Of a stretch of DNA of 33,421 nt, positions 17,121 to 26,425 are shown piece after piece. Source of the DNA: Deltaproteobacteria bacterium (lineage in GTDB: Bacteria > Desulfobacterota > Desulfobacteria > Desulfobacterales > C00003060); NCBI GenBank assembly GCA_003647275.1, contig QMMN01000026.1:1-33421 (forward strand), given 5' to 3'. Made by a program: the position numbers and the translations under genes. The first letter of the stretch is position 1; every line of letters begins with the position of its first letter. The notes beneath the pieces were generated by a model. That model saw only the letters and a list, made by a program, of their open reading frames with translations, had not been told where the DNA came from and did no database searches.

Positions 17121-17268
17121 CTCAAGCTTCGCACCCCTTCCACCCTTTATGAAGTGAAACCAAGTTGTTCTGCTTAAAGAGGTAAGGAAAGCCGCTTTTT
17201 AAAACTGTGAAGCGCCACCATCCGTAATACAGGTATACAGGTATCAATTTTGGGGTGCGAAACTTGAA
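17121..17268. repeat. 148-bp MITE-like inverted-repeat element
   Basis: Imperfect 17-bp inverted repeats (15 of 17 matching) lie at 17121-17137 (ctcaagcttcgcacccc) and 17252-17268. The interior is AT-rich, holds no gene, and contains a tandem 8-mer tacaggta at 17228-17243. The size and structure fit a non-autonomous miniature element, but no target duplication is evident. Confidence 0.45.
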
Positions 17269-17272
17269 ATAC

Positions 17273-19678
17273 CTACTTTTTTTCCTTGGCAAAGGCCCGG
17301 GCCTTTTCGGCCATCTTTCTGAGGCGATCATCCACCAATCGGAAGAGCGTCCCCTTGGGGTAGCTGCCGTCTTTTCGCAACTTACCCGCCTTGACCCCTG
17401 TGAGTATTTCAACTCCCTCCTCAATGGTCTTTATAGGATAGACGTGAAACTTGCCGTCTTTGACCGCTTCTACCACGTCTTTCCTTAGCATGAGGCCCTT
17501 AACGCTTTTCGCGGGGATGATGACGCCTTGTTTGCCCGTGAGCCCCTTGTGTTTACAGATGTCAAAGAAGCCCTCGATCTTGCGGGTCACCCCGCCAACC
17601 GGTTGAATCTCCCCCTTCTGACTGACCGAGCCGGTCACGGCAATGCCTTGAAAGATTGGCACATCAGCGATGGCAGAAAGGAGGGCAAAGAGTTCCGTGC
17701 TGGATGCGCTGTCCCCATCGACCATGCCGTAGGTCTGCTCAAAACACAGGTTGGCTGTGAGCGCCAGGGGCTTGTCCTGAGCAAAGTGCTCTCGCAAATA
17801 ACTGCTCAGAATAATAACGCCTTTGGTGTGGATCTTTCCACTCAACCGGGACTCTCGATCAATCGTGACAACACCCTCTTTTCCCATGGAGACGTTGGCC
17901 GTGATCCGTCCGGGTTTGCCGAATATGTGGTCACCGGTCTGCAAAATGCTCAACCCGTTGATTTGACCCACCCTGTAACCATCGGTTTCGACCCAAAAGA
18001 TGTCTTTCTTGATCAACTCCTGGACACGCTCTTCAATCAGGTTGGAACGATAGATCTTTTTCTCTATGGCCTTTTCTACATGGGATGCATCAATATACCT
18101 CTTTTTCTCCTGTAACGCCCAGTAATTGGCCTCCTTGATGATATCGCCGATGACACCCATCTTAAGGGTAATTTTGTCTCTGTTGCCCGTGACTTCCAGG
18201 CTGTATTCGAGGAGTCTGGCCGTCCCCGTCCGATCCAGATGTTTTAAACCCTCCTCCTCGCAAAACCGTGCCATGCCGTTGATGCTTTGCCGAATCTTTG
18301 CCTTGCTCCGATCAGTCTGGTCGTCTAGGTGTGCCTTGATCTTGAACATCTGCTTGAAGCGGTCATCATAGCGGTAGAGAAGTTCATACAGATAGGGATC
18401 GCCTGTAACCACGAGCTTAACGTCAAGGGGTATGGGCTCAGGCTTCAGGGTCCTGGTGGTGATAAATCCGTACATTTCACCCAGGTCCTCAATCTTGACC
18501 TCTTTATGCCTGACAGCCCGCTTAAGAGCCTCCCAGGCAAAGTACCATTTCAAGACCTCGGTGGCCTTAAGGACCAGGTACCCCCCGTTGGCCTCATGAA
18601 GGGCTCCGGATTTAATCATGGTAAAGTCTGTCACCAGGGCACCAAAAACGGCCTCCTTTTCTATTCTGCCAAAAAGGGCCGGATAAGTCGGGTTTGAGGT
18701 ATAGACCACAGGGGCGCCCTTTGCTTCAGAATTGTCAATCAACACATTAACCTTGTATTTGTTCACGACCGGGGGAAAGGCCATCCCGGCAACGGGCGAC
18801 TGGTGGGCTTTTTCGTTATGGCCTGTTCGAAAATCGTCCACATGCTCGAGGATATCCTTTTTTACCGCTTCTAGGTATTCAAGCACATGGATATGATCCT
18901 TGAATTTTTCCAGGGCGGGTTGCATCTTTTTGTTTACCACAGCAAGGGCCACTTTACGATCCAGCTCCTGGCGGCTTTCTATGTACTCGGACTCAAGCCT
19001 GCCGATCTCCGTCATAGCTTGGTTCATCTCCACCGACAACTTGTCCCCCCTGTCCCGCAGGGCCTTTTTTTCCTCTGGTGAATATTGGGCAAGTTCCTCA
19101 GGGGGAATGACCTTCCCATCCCTTCCCGGTATGATGGAAACCCCTTGCGGATCGACCTGTAACAAGAAGCCTTTTGCCTCCACCTTTTCCCTCAGGGCAT
19201 CGATGACCTTGCGGCGTTTGTTTTCAAATTCCTGCCGGAGGACCTGTTCCTTGTAGCGATAGTCATCAGAGCTAAACGCAGTCGGGATGTGGCTCTTCAG
19301 GGTGTCAATCAGCCCATCCATCGCCTTTTTCAGCTCTTTCCCGCGGCCGGTGGGCAGTTTCAGTGCCTTGGGCTTGTCAGGTTCTTTGAAGTTATACACA
19401 TAGCACCAGTCAGGGGGCGGTGGTTCTTTTTTTGCCGCCTCTTCCAGGAGCAGCCGCGCGATGTAGGTGGCACCCGTATCAGATGTCCCTGCCACATAGA
19501 TATTGTACTCAGGATCCGTCATCCCGATGCCAAACTTGATGGCTTCAAGGGCTCGTCGCTGGCCCACCAACCTATGGGTGGGAGGGCAAACCTTCTTTGT
19601 TGAATCAATCCCAAGGCTCTTTGGGTCAATGTGAAGCCGGAGATCCTTTACACCCAGTTCTTTAAACTTCTTAGCCAT
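17273..19678 (-). CDS. LonC-like protease (AAA_32 + Lon Ser-Lys protease domain)
   Basis: This is an 801-residue cytoplasmic Lon-family protease. Domains in order: an N-terminal AAA_32 region (VGQRRALEAIKFGIGM, NIYVAGTSDTGATYIARLLL), a long helical insert (about 130-290), the rest of the AAA+-like module (HEANGGYLVLKATEVL), then the Lon proteolytic domain with catalytic Ser657 in VDGDSASSTEL and Lys700 in PVGGVTRKIEGFF. The Walker A position reads GTSDTGAT, with Ala for the essential Lys, and Walker B lacks the acidic pair. This matches LonC, described in Meiothermus as lacking intrinsic ATPase activity. The ATG follows aaggggtgtgat. It is 39 bp after glgA, so probably co-transcribed with it. 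Confidence 0.88.
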   Translation of the reverse strand: MAKKFKELGVKDLRLHIDPKSLGIDSTKKVCPPTHRLVGQRRALEAIKFGIGMTDPEYNIYVAGTSDTGATYIARLLLEEAAKKEPPPPDWCYVYNFKEPDKPKALKLPTGRGKELKKAMDGLIDTLKSHIPTAFSSDDYRYKEQVLRQEFENKRRKVIDALREKVEAKGFLLQVDPQGVSIIPGRDGKVIPPEELAQYSPEEKKALRDRGDKLSVEMNQAMTEIGRLESEYIESRQELDRKVALAVVNKKMQPALEKFKDHIHVLEYLEAVKKDILEHVDDFRTGHNEKAHQSPVAGMAFPPVVNKYKVNVLIDNSEAKGAPVVYTSNPTYPALFGRIEKEAVFGALVTDFTMIKSGALHEANGGYLVLKATEVLKWYFAWEALKRAVRHKEVKIEDLGEMYGFITTRTLKPEPIPLDVKLVVTGDPYLYELLYRYDDRFKQMFKIKAHLDDQTDRSKAKIRQSINGMARFCEEEGLKHLDRTGTARLLEYSLEVTGNRDKITLKMGVIGDIIKEANYWALQEKKRYIDASHVEKAIEKKIYRSNLIEERVQELIKKDIFWVETDGYRVGQINGLSILQTGDHIFGKPGRITANVSMGKEGVVTIDRESRLSGKIHTKGVIILSSYLREHFAQDKPLALTANLCFEQTYGMVDGDSASSTELFALLSAIADVPIFQGIAVTGSVSQKGEIQPVGGVTRKIEGFFDICKHKGLTGKQGVIIPAKSVKGLMLRKDVVEAVKDGKFHVYPIKTIEEGVEILTGVKAGKLRKDGSYPKGTLFRLVDDRLRKMAEKARAFAKEKK

Positions 19679-19717
19679 ATCACACCCCTTAAATGTTTTA
19701 TGACATCCTGTCTTGCT

Positions 19718-21202
19718 TCAACCACGCGTTTCCATTTTGTTGCCTTTTTTAACCTTTTTATATAGCAAAACGTATTTTCGGGCTGATTCGTCCCACGAAA
19801 AATCCGCTTTCATGCCATTTTTGACCACCTTTCCCCAAGCCGATCCGTTATGATAGGTCTTCACGGCCTTCTTGATCTGGTCCAACAAGGCTTTCGGTTC
19901 ATACGGAACAAATTTGAACCCGGTTCCTTTGCCTGACTTCGGGTCAAACGCCTGGATGGTATCATCAAGGCCCCCCGTAGCCCGGACAATGGGCACCGTG
20001 CCATATTTTAAGGCATAAATCTGAGTCAGTCCGCACGGCTCATATCGGGAAGGAACTAAAAACATATCAGCACCTGCCATGATGCGATGTGCAAGAGGCT
20101 CGTTAAAGTCGATCTCGAGCCCCACGTGTCCAGGATGACGCTCCGCCGCCGCCTGAATCGCTTTTTGAATGCGCTCATCTCCTGAACCTAAAACCACCAG
20201 TCCTACGTCCAGTGCCAGGACTTCATCCAGGATTTGCACTAAAAGGTCAAGCCCCTTCTGGAAGTCGAGGCGAGAGATCATTCCCAGCAAGGGGCTTTTC
20301 CGCAGGGAGGGTTCAAGGCCCATCTCCTGAATCAGGGATTCTTTGCAACGGCGTTTTCCAGCCATTTTTCCAGGGGAATAGTTGGCCGGGACATGGACGT
20401 CACGGGCAGGGTCCCACACATGATAGTCGGCCCCGTTGAGGATGCCATAAAGGTCGGCCGATCTTTTCCTGAGGGTCCCGTCCATGCCCAATCCGAACTC
20501 AGGGGTCTGGATCTCCTGGCTGTATCTGGGGCTTACAGTGGTGATGGCGTCCGCATACATAATCCCGGCCTTCAACAGGCTGATTTGGCCCCAGTATTCA
20601 AGCCCTTCTGGATGGAATTCGCTGGCGGGAAGGCCGCAGATGGGCAGCTTGTCTTGAGGGAAAAGCCCCTGATAGCCCAGGTTATGGATTGTAAAAACCG
20701 ACGCTGCACGCGAGAAAAAAGAGTCTGCCCTGTATAAGGTCTTCAGATAGGCTGGAATCAATCCGGTTTGCCAGTCGTGGCAATGGATTAAATCAAAATC
20801 AAGCCCGGCCTGTTTAGCAAAAAGGATGGCAGCCCGGCTAAGATAGGTAAACCGTTCCAGATTATCGGGATAATCCCCCTTCGGGGTGCTGTACAGGTAC
20901 GGCCGGTCAAAAAGGTCATCTCTGGCAAACAAATAGACAGGAATCCCTTCCTCGGTTGTCGTTTCCAGCACATTGCCACGCAACACCCTGTCTCCTAAAG
21001 GGACCTCAAGCCCCTCCAGGACCTTTCGAACAGAAAAACCGCCCTCCTTGACCATCCGGTAGTACGGAAGCCCCACCCTGACATCCATACCCAGCTTCTT
21101 GAGAGCGCCAGGGAGCGAGCCTGCCACATCAGCCAAACCGCCCGTCTTGGCAAAGGGTGCCACCTCTGATGCCAGAAACCAGATCCTCAGAGATTCAGCC
21201 AT
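19718..21202 (-). CDS. glgA: Glycogen synthase (ADP-glucose type, GT5)
   Basis: GlgA extends alpha-1,4-glucan using ADP-glucose. The 494 residues contain the N-terminal ASEVAPFAKTGGLADVAGSLP (Lys19 of KTGG binds the nucleotide sugar), the acceptor-side IHCHDWQTGLIPAYLK, and the C-terminal VPSRYEPCGLTQIYALKYGTVP with the family's catalytic Glu. The start was placed at the ATG at 21202 (MAESLRIWF), which has aaagga five bases upstream, rather than at the longer frame from 21235. It lies between the GpgS-like glycosyltransferase and the LonC-like gene in a co-directional cluster, pointing to sugar storage and solute metabolism. Confidence 0.95.
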   Translation of the reverse strand: MAESLRIWFLASEVAPFAKTGGLADVAGSLPGALKKLGMDVRVGLPYYRMVKEGGFSVRKVLEGLEVPLGDRVLRGNVLETTTEEGIPVYLFARDDLFDRPYLYSTPKGDYPDNLERFTYLSRAAILFAKQAGLDFDLIHCHDWQTGLIPAYLKTLYRADSFFSRAASVFTIHNLGYQGLFPQDKLPICGLPASEFHPEGLEYWGQISLLKAGIMYADAITTVSPRYSQEIQTPEFGLGMDGTLRKRSADLYGILNGADYHVWDPARDVHVPANYSPGKMAGKRRCKESLIQEMGLEPSLRKSPLLGMISRLDFQKGLDLLVQILDEVLALDVGLVVLGSGDERIQKAIQAAAERHPGHVGLEIDFNEPLAHRIMAGADMFLVPSRYEPCGLTQIYALKYGTVPIVRATGGLDDTIQAFDPKSGKGTGFKFVPYEPKALLDQIKKAVKTYHNGSAWGKVVKNGMKADFSWDESARKYVLLYKKVKKGNKMETRG

Positions 21203-21304
21203 GAAATCCTTTCTCGGATTTGGTACAAGCTTCACTTTGTGTCGAATCGCGGGATTGAGGAATTTAGGAATTGAAGGGAAACGTCCTTATTGAATATCAC
21301 AATT

Positions 21305-21316
21305 CCGGAATTCCGG
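21305..21316. repeat. 12-bp perfect palindrome in the glgA leader
   Basis: The sequence ccggaattccgg lies in the 131-bp gap between the GpgS-like gene and glgA. It could be an operator or a chance palindrome; nothing else in the gap supports a choice. Confidence 0.25.
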
Positions 21317-21333
21317 TCTGTTCGGATTAAGCT

Positions 21334-22596
21334 TTATTCATTATCTTTTTCCACAGCCTCCAGCAAATTATCATAGATATCAGGCGCAGAGTAGATCACT
21401 CGGTTCCATGACGGAATTTGGGTGCCTTCCTTCTCACCCCTTGCCTGTGCCCAGGCTGTGGCAATAAAATCCCTGAAGTACCTGACGGTAAGTTCCTCCT
21501 GGTGCCGGTCATAGACCAGATCGTTCGATTCCGCATCGTCGCTGTAACTTTTCACAAAGCTCAAGGCCTTGCTGTAATAGGTATGCTGAAGCATATCGAT
21601 AAAGGCATCATCAATGGGCATACCGTGTGAACGGATGCAGTTCAAATAGAATTTCGCAATATCCACCACCATGCGATGGAGGCCCTTTTTGGCATCTTGT
21701 TCAGAAAGCACCTGATGTTTATGCTCATAGTTTTTGCACAGATCGATCTGGGCAATCTTTTTCGGCGTGAGACGGGTATAAACCTCAGACAGGGTACTCA
21801 CCTCAAGGCCCCAATCATAGGCAATGTTTATGGCCCGGGCAAGGCGGGTCAAAAAACTAAACTCTCCAGCCAAGGGATAACGGAATGTGCGATGATAGCT
21901 GAAGAACTGCCCCAGTTCACTGTAACCGCGGTTGTACATGATGCTGGCCAGGGCCTCTACAAATGGGGCCACAAAAAGCCGTGTGGTCCGTCCCTTCATC
22001 TCCCTCTCCGTGGGTGAAATGCGCGCATAATAGCCTTTACAAAACTCAAAGTCGTTGTTGGGGTTGGCCGTGGGCTCAATGAGGCGACCGAGAAGGAGTC
22101 TGTCATAGGTAACAATGTCGCAGTCGTGCAGGGCGATCACATCACAGACCTCGCTGGCAAAGAGATACCCAAGGGTAATCCACACAGACTGGCCCTTGCC
22201 CGGCACACCAATGGGGATTCTTTGTTCCTGGAGCTTCTTAAAGATTGTCTGAATCCTTGGTCCCTCCACCCACACCACCTTGACATCCCGGCCCTCCTTT
22301 TTCAGGTTGTAAAAATATTCTTTGGCCTCCTTGAACTGTTTTTCTTCTTTGGCACCCCCCAGTGCCACCACAATAGAACACAGATAGTTCACCTGGTTAA
22401 TCTGCTCAACGATGTTATCCAAGACTCCCGGCACATGGACTTCGTCATAAAGGGAGGGCAGCAGAAGGCTGATGCACATGTGTTTGGAGAATGCCTCTAA
22501 TTTTTTTTCCAGCCGCACCAGATGCTCTTCGAGGTCAAACAGATCATAAAATCCGTGAATGGTTGTAATAGAGCCTTCTTGATGAAATTCACCCAT
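21334..22596 (-). CDS. gpgS: Glucosyl-3-phosphoglycerate synthase-like glycosyltransferase (GT81 type)
   Basis: This protein has 420 residues. The GT-A fold is visible: nucleotide-sugar region LCSIVVALGGAK, VPGKGQSVWITLGYLFA, and the metal-binding DxD-like ALHDCDIVTYDRLLLG. The family blocks CKGYYARISPTEREMKGRTT, TFRYPLAGEFSFL, YDWGLEVSTLSEVY and KNYEHKHQVLSEQD match GpgS enzymes, which join NDP-glucose to 3-phosphoglycerate on the way to glucosylglycerate. The start is the ATG at 22596, set by the strong aaggaggt seven bases upstream; a GTG at 22602 would lie inside that site. The neighbouring glycerate kinase fits this pathway. No GpgP-type phosphatase is seen, so the end product is inferred. 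Confidence 0.72.
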   Translation of the reverse strand: MGEFHQEGSITTIHGFYDLFDLEEHLVRLEKKLEAFSKHMCISLLLPSLYDEVHVPGVLDNIVEQINQVNYLCSIVVALGGAKEEKQFKEAKEYFYNLKKEGRDVKVVWVEGPRIQTIFKKLQEQRIPIGVPGKGQSVWITLGYLFASEVCDVIALHDCDIVTYDRLLLGRLIEPTANPNNDFEFCKGYYARISPTEREMKGRTTRLFVAPFVEALASIMYNRGYSELGQFFSYHRTFRYPLAGEFSFLTRLARAINIAYDWGLEVSTLSEVYTRLTPKKIAQIDLCKNYEHKHQVLSEQDAKKGLHRMVVDIAKFYLNCIRSHGMPIDDAFIDMLQHTYYSKALSFVKSYSDDAESNDLVYDRHQEELTVRYFRDFIATAWAQARGEKEGTQIPSWNRVIYSAPDIYDNLLEAVEKDNE

Positions 22597-22617
22597 GAAC
22601 ACACCTCCTTCATCGCT

Positions 22618-23955
22618 CTAAGCAACTAACATGATGCGAAGATCCATCACATTGGTGTTCGTTGGTCCGGTCTTGACCAGGTCTCCAAGCTTGTCAAAAA
22701 AATGATAGGCATCGTTGTTGGACAAGAAATCCAAAGGGTTCAGCGCCAGGGCTTGAGCCCTGTGAAGGGTCCGGCTGTCAGCAACGGCCCCGGCCGCGTC
22801 GGTCGGGCCGTCAGTCCCATCGGTCCCGGCGCTCAGGACCACAACGGTTTCCTGACCACTCAGGCTCATGGCTGCAGCCAGAACAAATTCCTGGTTGCGT
22901 CCACCCAGCCCCCGGCCGGTGATCGTTACGGTGGTCTCACCCCCTGAAAGGACGCAGGCAGGCGGAGAAAGGGGGTGACCAGTCTTCACGATCTCCTTGG
23001 CGATGCCAGCGTGGACACGGGCAACCTCTCTGGTTTCCCCTTCAATCATGCTTGAAAGCACCAAGGTACGATATCCCAAAGCACGAGCCTCTTTTTCAGC
23101 AGCCAGAACGCACGCCAAGTTGCTTCCCACAATGACGCTTTGTGTACGAACAAAGACAGGATCTGCTGGCTTTGGGGTCTCGGGGGCCTTTCCCGCAATG
23201 CCTTTTTGGATATGATTCAAGACAGTTTCAGGCACCTTTTCACGGATGCCATATTTGTCAAAGATATTCATACAATCCTGAAAACTACTGGAATCGGGCA
23301 CTGTAGGGCCCGAGGCGATGACATCCAGGTCGTCCCCGACGACATCTGACAGCATCAGCGAAATCAGGGTGGCAGGGTAGGCCGCGCGGGCAAGACCACC
23401 TCCTTTGACCCCGGATATGTGCTTCCGCACCGCATTGATCTCATGAATGGTGGCCCCACAGACAAGGAGGACCTTTGTGGTATCCTGCTTGTCCTGAAGG
23501 CTGATGCCAGCGGCTGGCAGGGGAAGGAGGGCAGATCCGCCTCCTGAAATCAGACATAGCACCAGATCTCGTTCTTTTGCCCTGGAGGCCAGGTCCAGGA
23601 TGGCACGGGCCCCTTCTAGGCCCGCCTCATCCGGTACGGGATGGCCGGCTTCGATGAGTTTTACGCGATTCAGTTCAGCCAGGTGACCGTATTTCACGTT
23701 GATCAAACCATGGGTGATCCTGCCTCCCAGCGTCTCCTCCACAGTCTTGGCCATGGGTGCCCCGGCCTTTCCGGCCCCGATCACGTAGATGTGCTCGAAT
23801 TCGCCAAGGTCATAGACCTTCTGGTGGACCAAGAGGCGGTTGCCTTCCAGTCTAAAATACCGTTTGACCGCAGCTGCAGGTTCCACAGCCTGAATTCCCG
23901 CCCAGAAGATATCGAGTGCATCCTTTCGCATTCGGGCAAGATCTTTTGATGTCAT
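22618..23955 (-). CDS. Glycerate 2-kinase (DUF4147/MOFRL family)
   Basis: This cytoplasmic kinase phosphorylates D-glycerate to 2-phosphoglycerate. The 445 residues cover both family domains: DUF4147 (YVIGAGKAGAPMAKTVEETL, LVLCLISGGGSALLPLPAAG, INAVRKHISGVKGGGLARAA) and the C-terminal MOFRL domain (LSGGETTVTITGRGLGGRNQ, LSAGTDGTDGPTDAAGA, GPTNTNVMDLRIM). The ATG at 23955 follows aagaggtgg; the GTG at 23961 overlaps that site and was rejected. It ends 21 bp before the GpgS-like gene, so the two are co-transcribed. Salvaging glycerate released from glucosylglycerate is a sensible role here. Confidence 0.9.
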   Translation of the reverse strand: MTSKDLARMRKDALDIFWAGIQAVEPAAAVKRYFRLEGNRLLVHQKVYDLGEFEHIYVIGAGKAGAPMAKTVEETLGGRITHGLINVKYGHLAELNRVKLIEAGHPVPDEAGLEGARAILDLASRAKERDLVLCLISGGGSALLPLPAAGISLQDKQDTTKVLLVCGATIHEINAVRKHISGVKGGGLARAAYPATLISLMLSDVVGDDLDVIASGPTVPDSSSFQDCMNIFDKYGIREKVPETVLNHIQKGIAGKAPETPKPADPVFVRTQSVIVGSNLACVLAAEKEARALGYRTLVLSSMIEGETREVARVHAGIAKEIVKTGHPLSPPACVLSGGETTVTITGRGLGGRNQEFVLAAAMSLSGQETVVVLSAGTDGTDGPTDAAGAVADSRTLHRAQALALNPLDFLSNNDAYHFFDKLGDLVKTGPTNTNVMDLRIMLVA

Positions 23956-24064
23956 ATCCACCTCTTTTAGAAAAGCTTCATCTTCCCGCAGACGTTGCTT
24001 CCTTCACGGTCTTGCGCTTGAATCCACCTTTGGATGATGGCCTCAGGCAAATAAAATTGAAGGG

Positions 24065-25408
24065 TTATTTGGGGAGGACAAAGTAAAAATTATTTCCGTA
24101 CTGGGTTGCCTCATAGCCTACCACGCCGCCATGCATTTCAACAGCATTTCTCACAAAGGCGAGGCCGTGTCCGGTTCCGGGTCTGTTTGAACTATTAGAA
24201 CCTCGATACCCGTCTTGGAATATCTTTTCCAGTTCATCAGGAGCGACGTGAGGGCCGGTGCTAAAGACATTATACTTAATCCCGTCTTTGCCAGGACCAA
24301 AGTAGTCCTTGAGGTCCTGCCTGCCGTAACTCACATATTTTTTCCGCTCGCCCTTCTCAGTGATCACCTCCTGGGTATATTTAAGGGCATTTGAAAAAAG
24401 GTTGGCATAGACCTGGGCCATAATGCCAATGTCCACGACCGCTATGGTGTCCTCTTCGGGTATCCCGCTGTATTCATCGTCTATGGCAATCCCGCTTTCG
24501 GCAAAACGCTTTGCATATCGCTCCAGCTGTGGGAGGACAACCGCCTTTTTCATATTGCAGGCCTTTGTTCGCAGGGTGAGTTGGCCTTCGTCAAAATGAC
24601 TTTTTCGCAGAAGTGTTTCAAGAAACAGACTCGTATTTTGATAGTGCCTTTCAATGTTTCTAAACTCTTCCATGAGACCGCGGTTCACCTCTGTCAGCTC
24701 TGCTAAAAGCGGCTCTATCTCAGCCCTCAGTTGTGACTCAGGTACAACATCGAGCTTTCTAAGAAGTTTTTCGACCTCCCTGTTTTTTAAGATCTTGCCC
24801 CTTAATCGTCTCAGAAAAAGCCTGTACACCATGTTAGGAACAATCACATTGTGTTCAATGTCAGCGACAAGGCCTTTGATAAACTTCACGTGTTCGATAT
24901 TTTTTTGAAGTAAGAACCGCAGGTGGAGGCTAAAACCAATACGATTGGCATATTTTTGAAAAAACAGCTCCTGGTGCTCACCCAGATCAGCACAGGGATA
25001 CACCTCTAATAGCCCCATGACATCACAGTCGGCCACCAGGGGGAGCTGCTCGATGAGAAGGTTGTTTCCTCGAATCATGAGGATCAGGGCATTATTCACA
25101 TAGCAGGGCTCTTTGCAATCCCTCACATCAGGGGGCGGAGCCCCCAGGCCCTCCTCAAAGTCTTGGGTGCTCGACACAAGGGCCAGGCGATTCACCTTGG
25201 GATCCTTGATATAGAGCCGGGCATCTAAGTCAAAGAATGTCTTAGGTATGGCCACTGATATGCGATATACATCCTCGATGCTTTCAAATTCCTGGGCCAG
25301 ATCAAAGAACGTTTTTAAGGCATGGCTTTCAATTTCCGTAAAGCCATACCGCTTGTAGTCAGACTTCTTGTCCTCTATGCGCTTAAAAATGTAATCAAAA
25401 TGTTCCAT
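24065..25408 (-). CDS. Soluble sensor histidine kinase with GAF-like input domain
   Basis: This 447-residue protein has no transmembrane segment. An N-terminal region of about 175 residues looks like a GAF-type sensor. A helical dimerisation region follows with a non-standard H-box (ADIEHNVIVPNMVYRLF), then an ATPase domain with N-box VYANLFSNALKYTQ, IFQDGYRGSNSSNRPGTGHG and LAFVRNAVEMHGGVVG. The sensor holds several Cys (DCKEPC, DCDVMG, PCAD) that might bind a cofactor or sense redox, which is speculative. It is the first gene of the cluster leading to glycerate kinase, gpgS and glgA, but no response regulator is adjacent. Confidence 0.8.
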   Translation of the reverse strand: MEHFDYIFKRIEDKKSDYKRYGFTEIESHALKTFFDLAQEFESIEDVYRISVAIPKTFFDLDARLYIKDPKVNRLALVSSTQDFEEGLGAPPPDVRDCKEPCYVNNALILMIRGNNLLIEQLPLVADCDVMGLLEVYPCADLGEHQELFFQKYANRIGFSLHLRFLLQKNIEHVKFIKGLVADIEHNVIVPNMVYRLFLRRLRGKILKNREVEKLLRKLDVVPESQLRAEIEPLLAELTEVNRGLMEEFRNIERHYQNTSLFLETLLRKSHFDEGQLTLRTKACNMKKAVVLPQLERYAKRFAESGIAIDDEYSGIPEEDTIAVVDIGIMAQVYANLFSNALKYTQEVITEKGERKKYVSYGRQDLKDYFGPGKDGIKYNVFSTGPHVAPDELEKIFQDGYRGSNSSNRPGTGHGLAFVRNAVEMHGGVVGYEATQYGNNFYFVLPK

Positions 25409-25681
25409 GGGTATCCCGTGTATAGTCCACAGCAGCCAAAAATGTCAAATTAAAACCAGATCTTGTCTGTTTTTGAGCCACAATGATGCTTTTGGACTGG
25501 CTTTTCAGACGACTTGGTTTCCTTTTACAGGCCTTCAGGCCCCTCTGAGCGCCGTATTCAATAACGGTTTATTCAGGGCAGGCAGAGATTCTGCATTCAA
25601 AACATTGGAATAGTAGAAATCTGGGTAGGTCTTGGAGTAAGCCGCTTATCGGGGAAAAGACCCTTCACGGATGGAAACGTC

Positions 25682-26425
25682 CTATGAGGACAAGTTGCCC
25701 ACTGCGGCCAGGTAAATAGCCGTTTCTTCCTCCCCGTCAATTCTGAGTAGCTGGTTGATCTCCTCGTCATAGAAGGCCCCAATTGGGCAACATCCAAGGT
25801 TTAAGGCCGTTGCAGCAAGCTGCAGATTTTGTGCAATGTGTCCGGCATCCATAAAGATATACCTAATGCACCGATTCCGATACTTCCACATGGAGCGTAG
25901 CACGATGGCCGTCCATATGAAAAGCGCAGCCCCCCCGGCCACCATGGCCTGATCCAGGGCAGCGCGGGCCAGGCGGTCGGCAAAGTTGCCTTGCGTGATC
26001 TCCTCTAAGGCAAAATCGAGGATATTATAATGATAGATGCCCGGCCGTATATCTGAAACATAATGGATGCTCAGGTAGGTCTCCACAGGATAGAGGGCGC
26101 CGGCCGAAGGGGCGGTCCTGAACTGATACTCAGAGGCTGAAAGCGTGATGCCCTGGGTTGCCCAAAGAAGGTTTGCCAGCGTTTGGATGCTGATCGGCTC
26201 AGCAGTATAATGCCGCCTGGAACGTCGCTGATCCAAGATCCGCCAAAGGCTTTCTGTTTCTTCAAAGGCAGGCTTTGGCAAAGTGACCCTGTCGGCATTG
26301 GGGTAGTTCTTGTAGACAGAGGGCCTTGGAATCGGTCCAAGGTCATCTCTACGAAAAATCGACTCACGATCATATTTCGTTTCTTTCAGGTATTGATAGG
26401 CGATCCCTTCTTTATATGATCTCAT
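25682..26425 (-). CDS. SagB-type nitroreductase/dehydrogenase (FMN)
   Basis: This 247-residue protein belongs to the SagB/ThcOx branch of the nitroreductase superfamily. Typical blocks are LWRILDQRRSRRHYTAEPIS (FMN-binding Arg cluster), LANLLWATQGITL, FRTAPSAGALYPVETYLSI, and RYIFMDAGHIAQNLQLAATA followed by LNLGCCPIGAFYDEEINQLL. The start is the ATG at 26425, with aggggg upstream; a TTG at 26440 is less likely. SagB enzymes can oxidise azolines in peptide natural products, but no YcaO, precursor peptide or leader protease is nearby. A stand-alone flavin reductase role is therefore more likely. Confidence 0.85.
   Translation of the reverse strand: MRSYKEGIAYQYLKETKYDRESIFRRDDLGPIPRPSVYKNYPNADRVTLPKPAFEETESLWRILDQRRSRRHYTAEPISIQTLANLLWATQGITLSASEYQFRTAPSAGALYPVETYLSIHYVSDIRPGIYHYNILDFALEEITQGNFADRLARAALDQAMVAGGAALFIWTAIVLRSMWKYRNRCIRYIFMDAGHIAQNLQLAATALNLGCCPIGAFYDEEINQLLRIDGEEETAIYLAAVGNLSS

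Noticed and set aside
17528-18115. 195-codon plus-strand open frame
   Set aside because: It is antisense to the LonC-like protease domain, which has an unambiguous catalytic dyad.
25682-26425. Peptide natural-product (thiazole/oxazole) cluster around the SagB-type gene
   Set aside because: No YcaO, precursor peptide or protease lies nearby, so only a stand-alone nitroreductase is supported.
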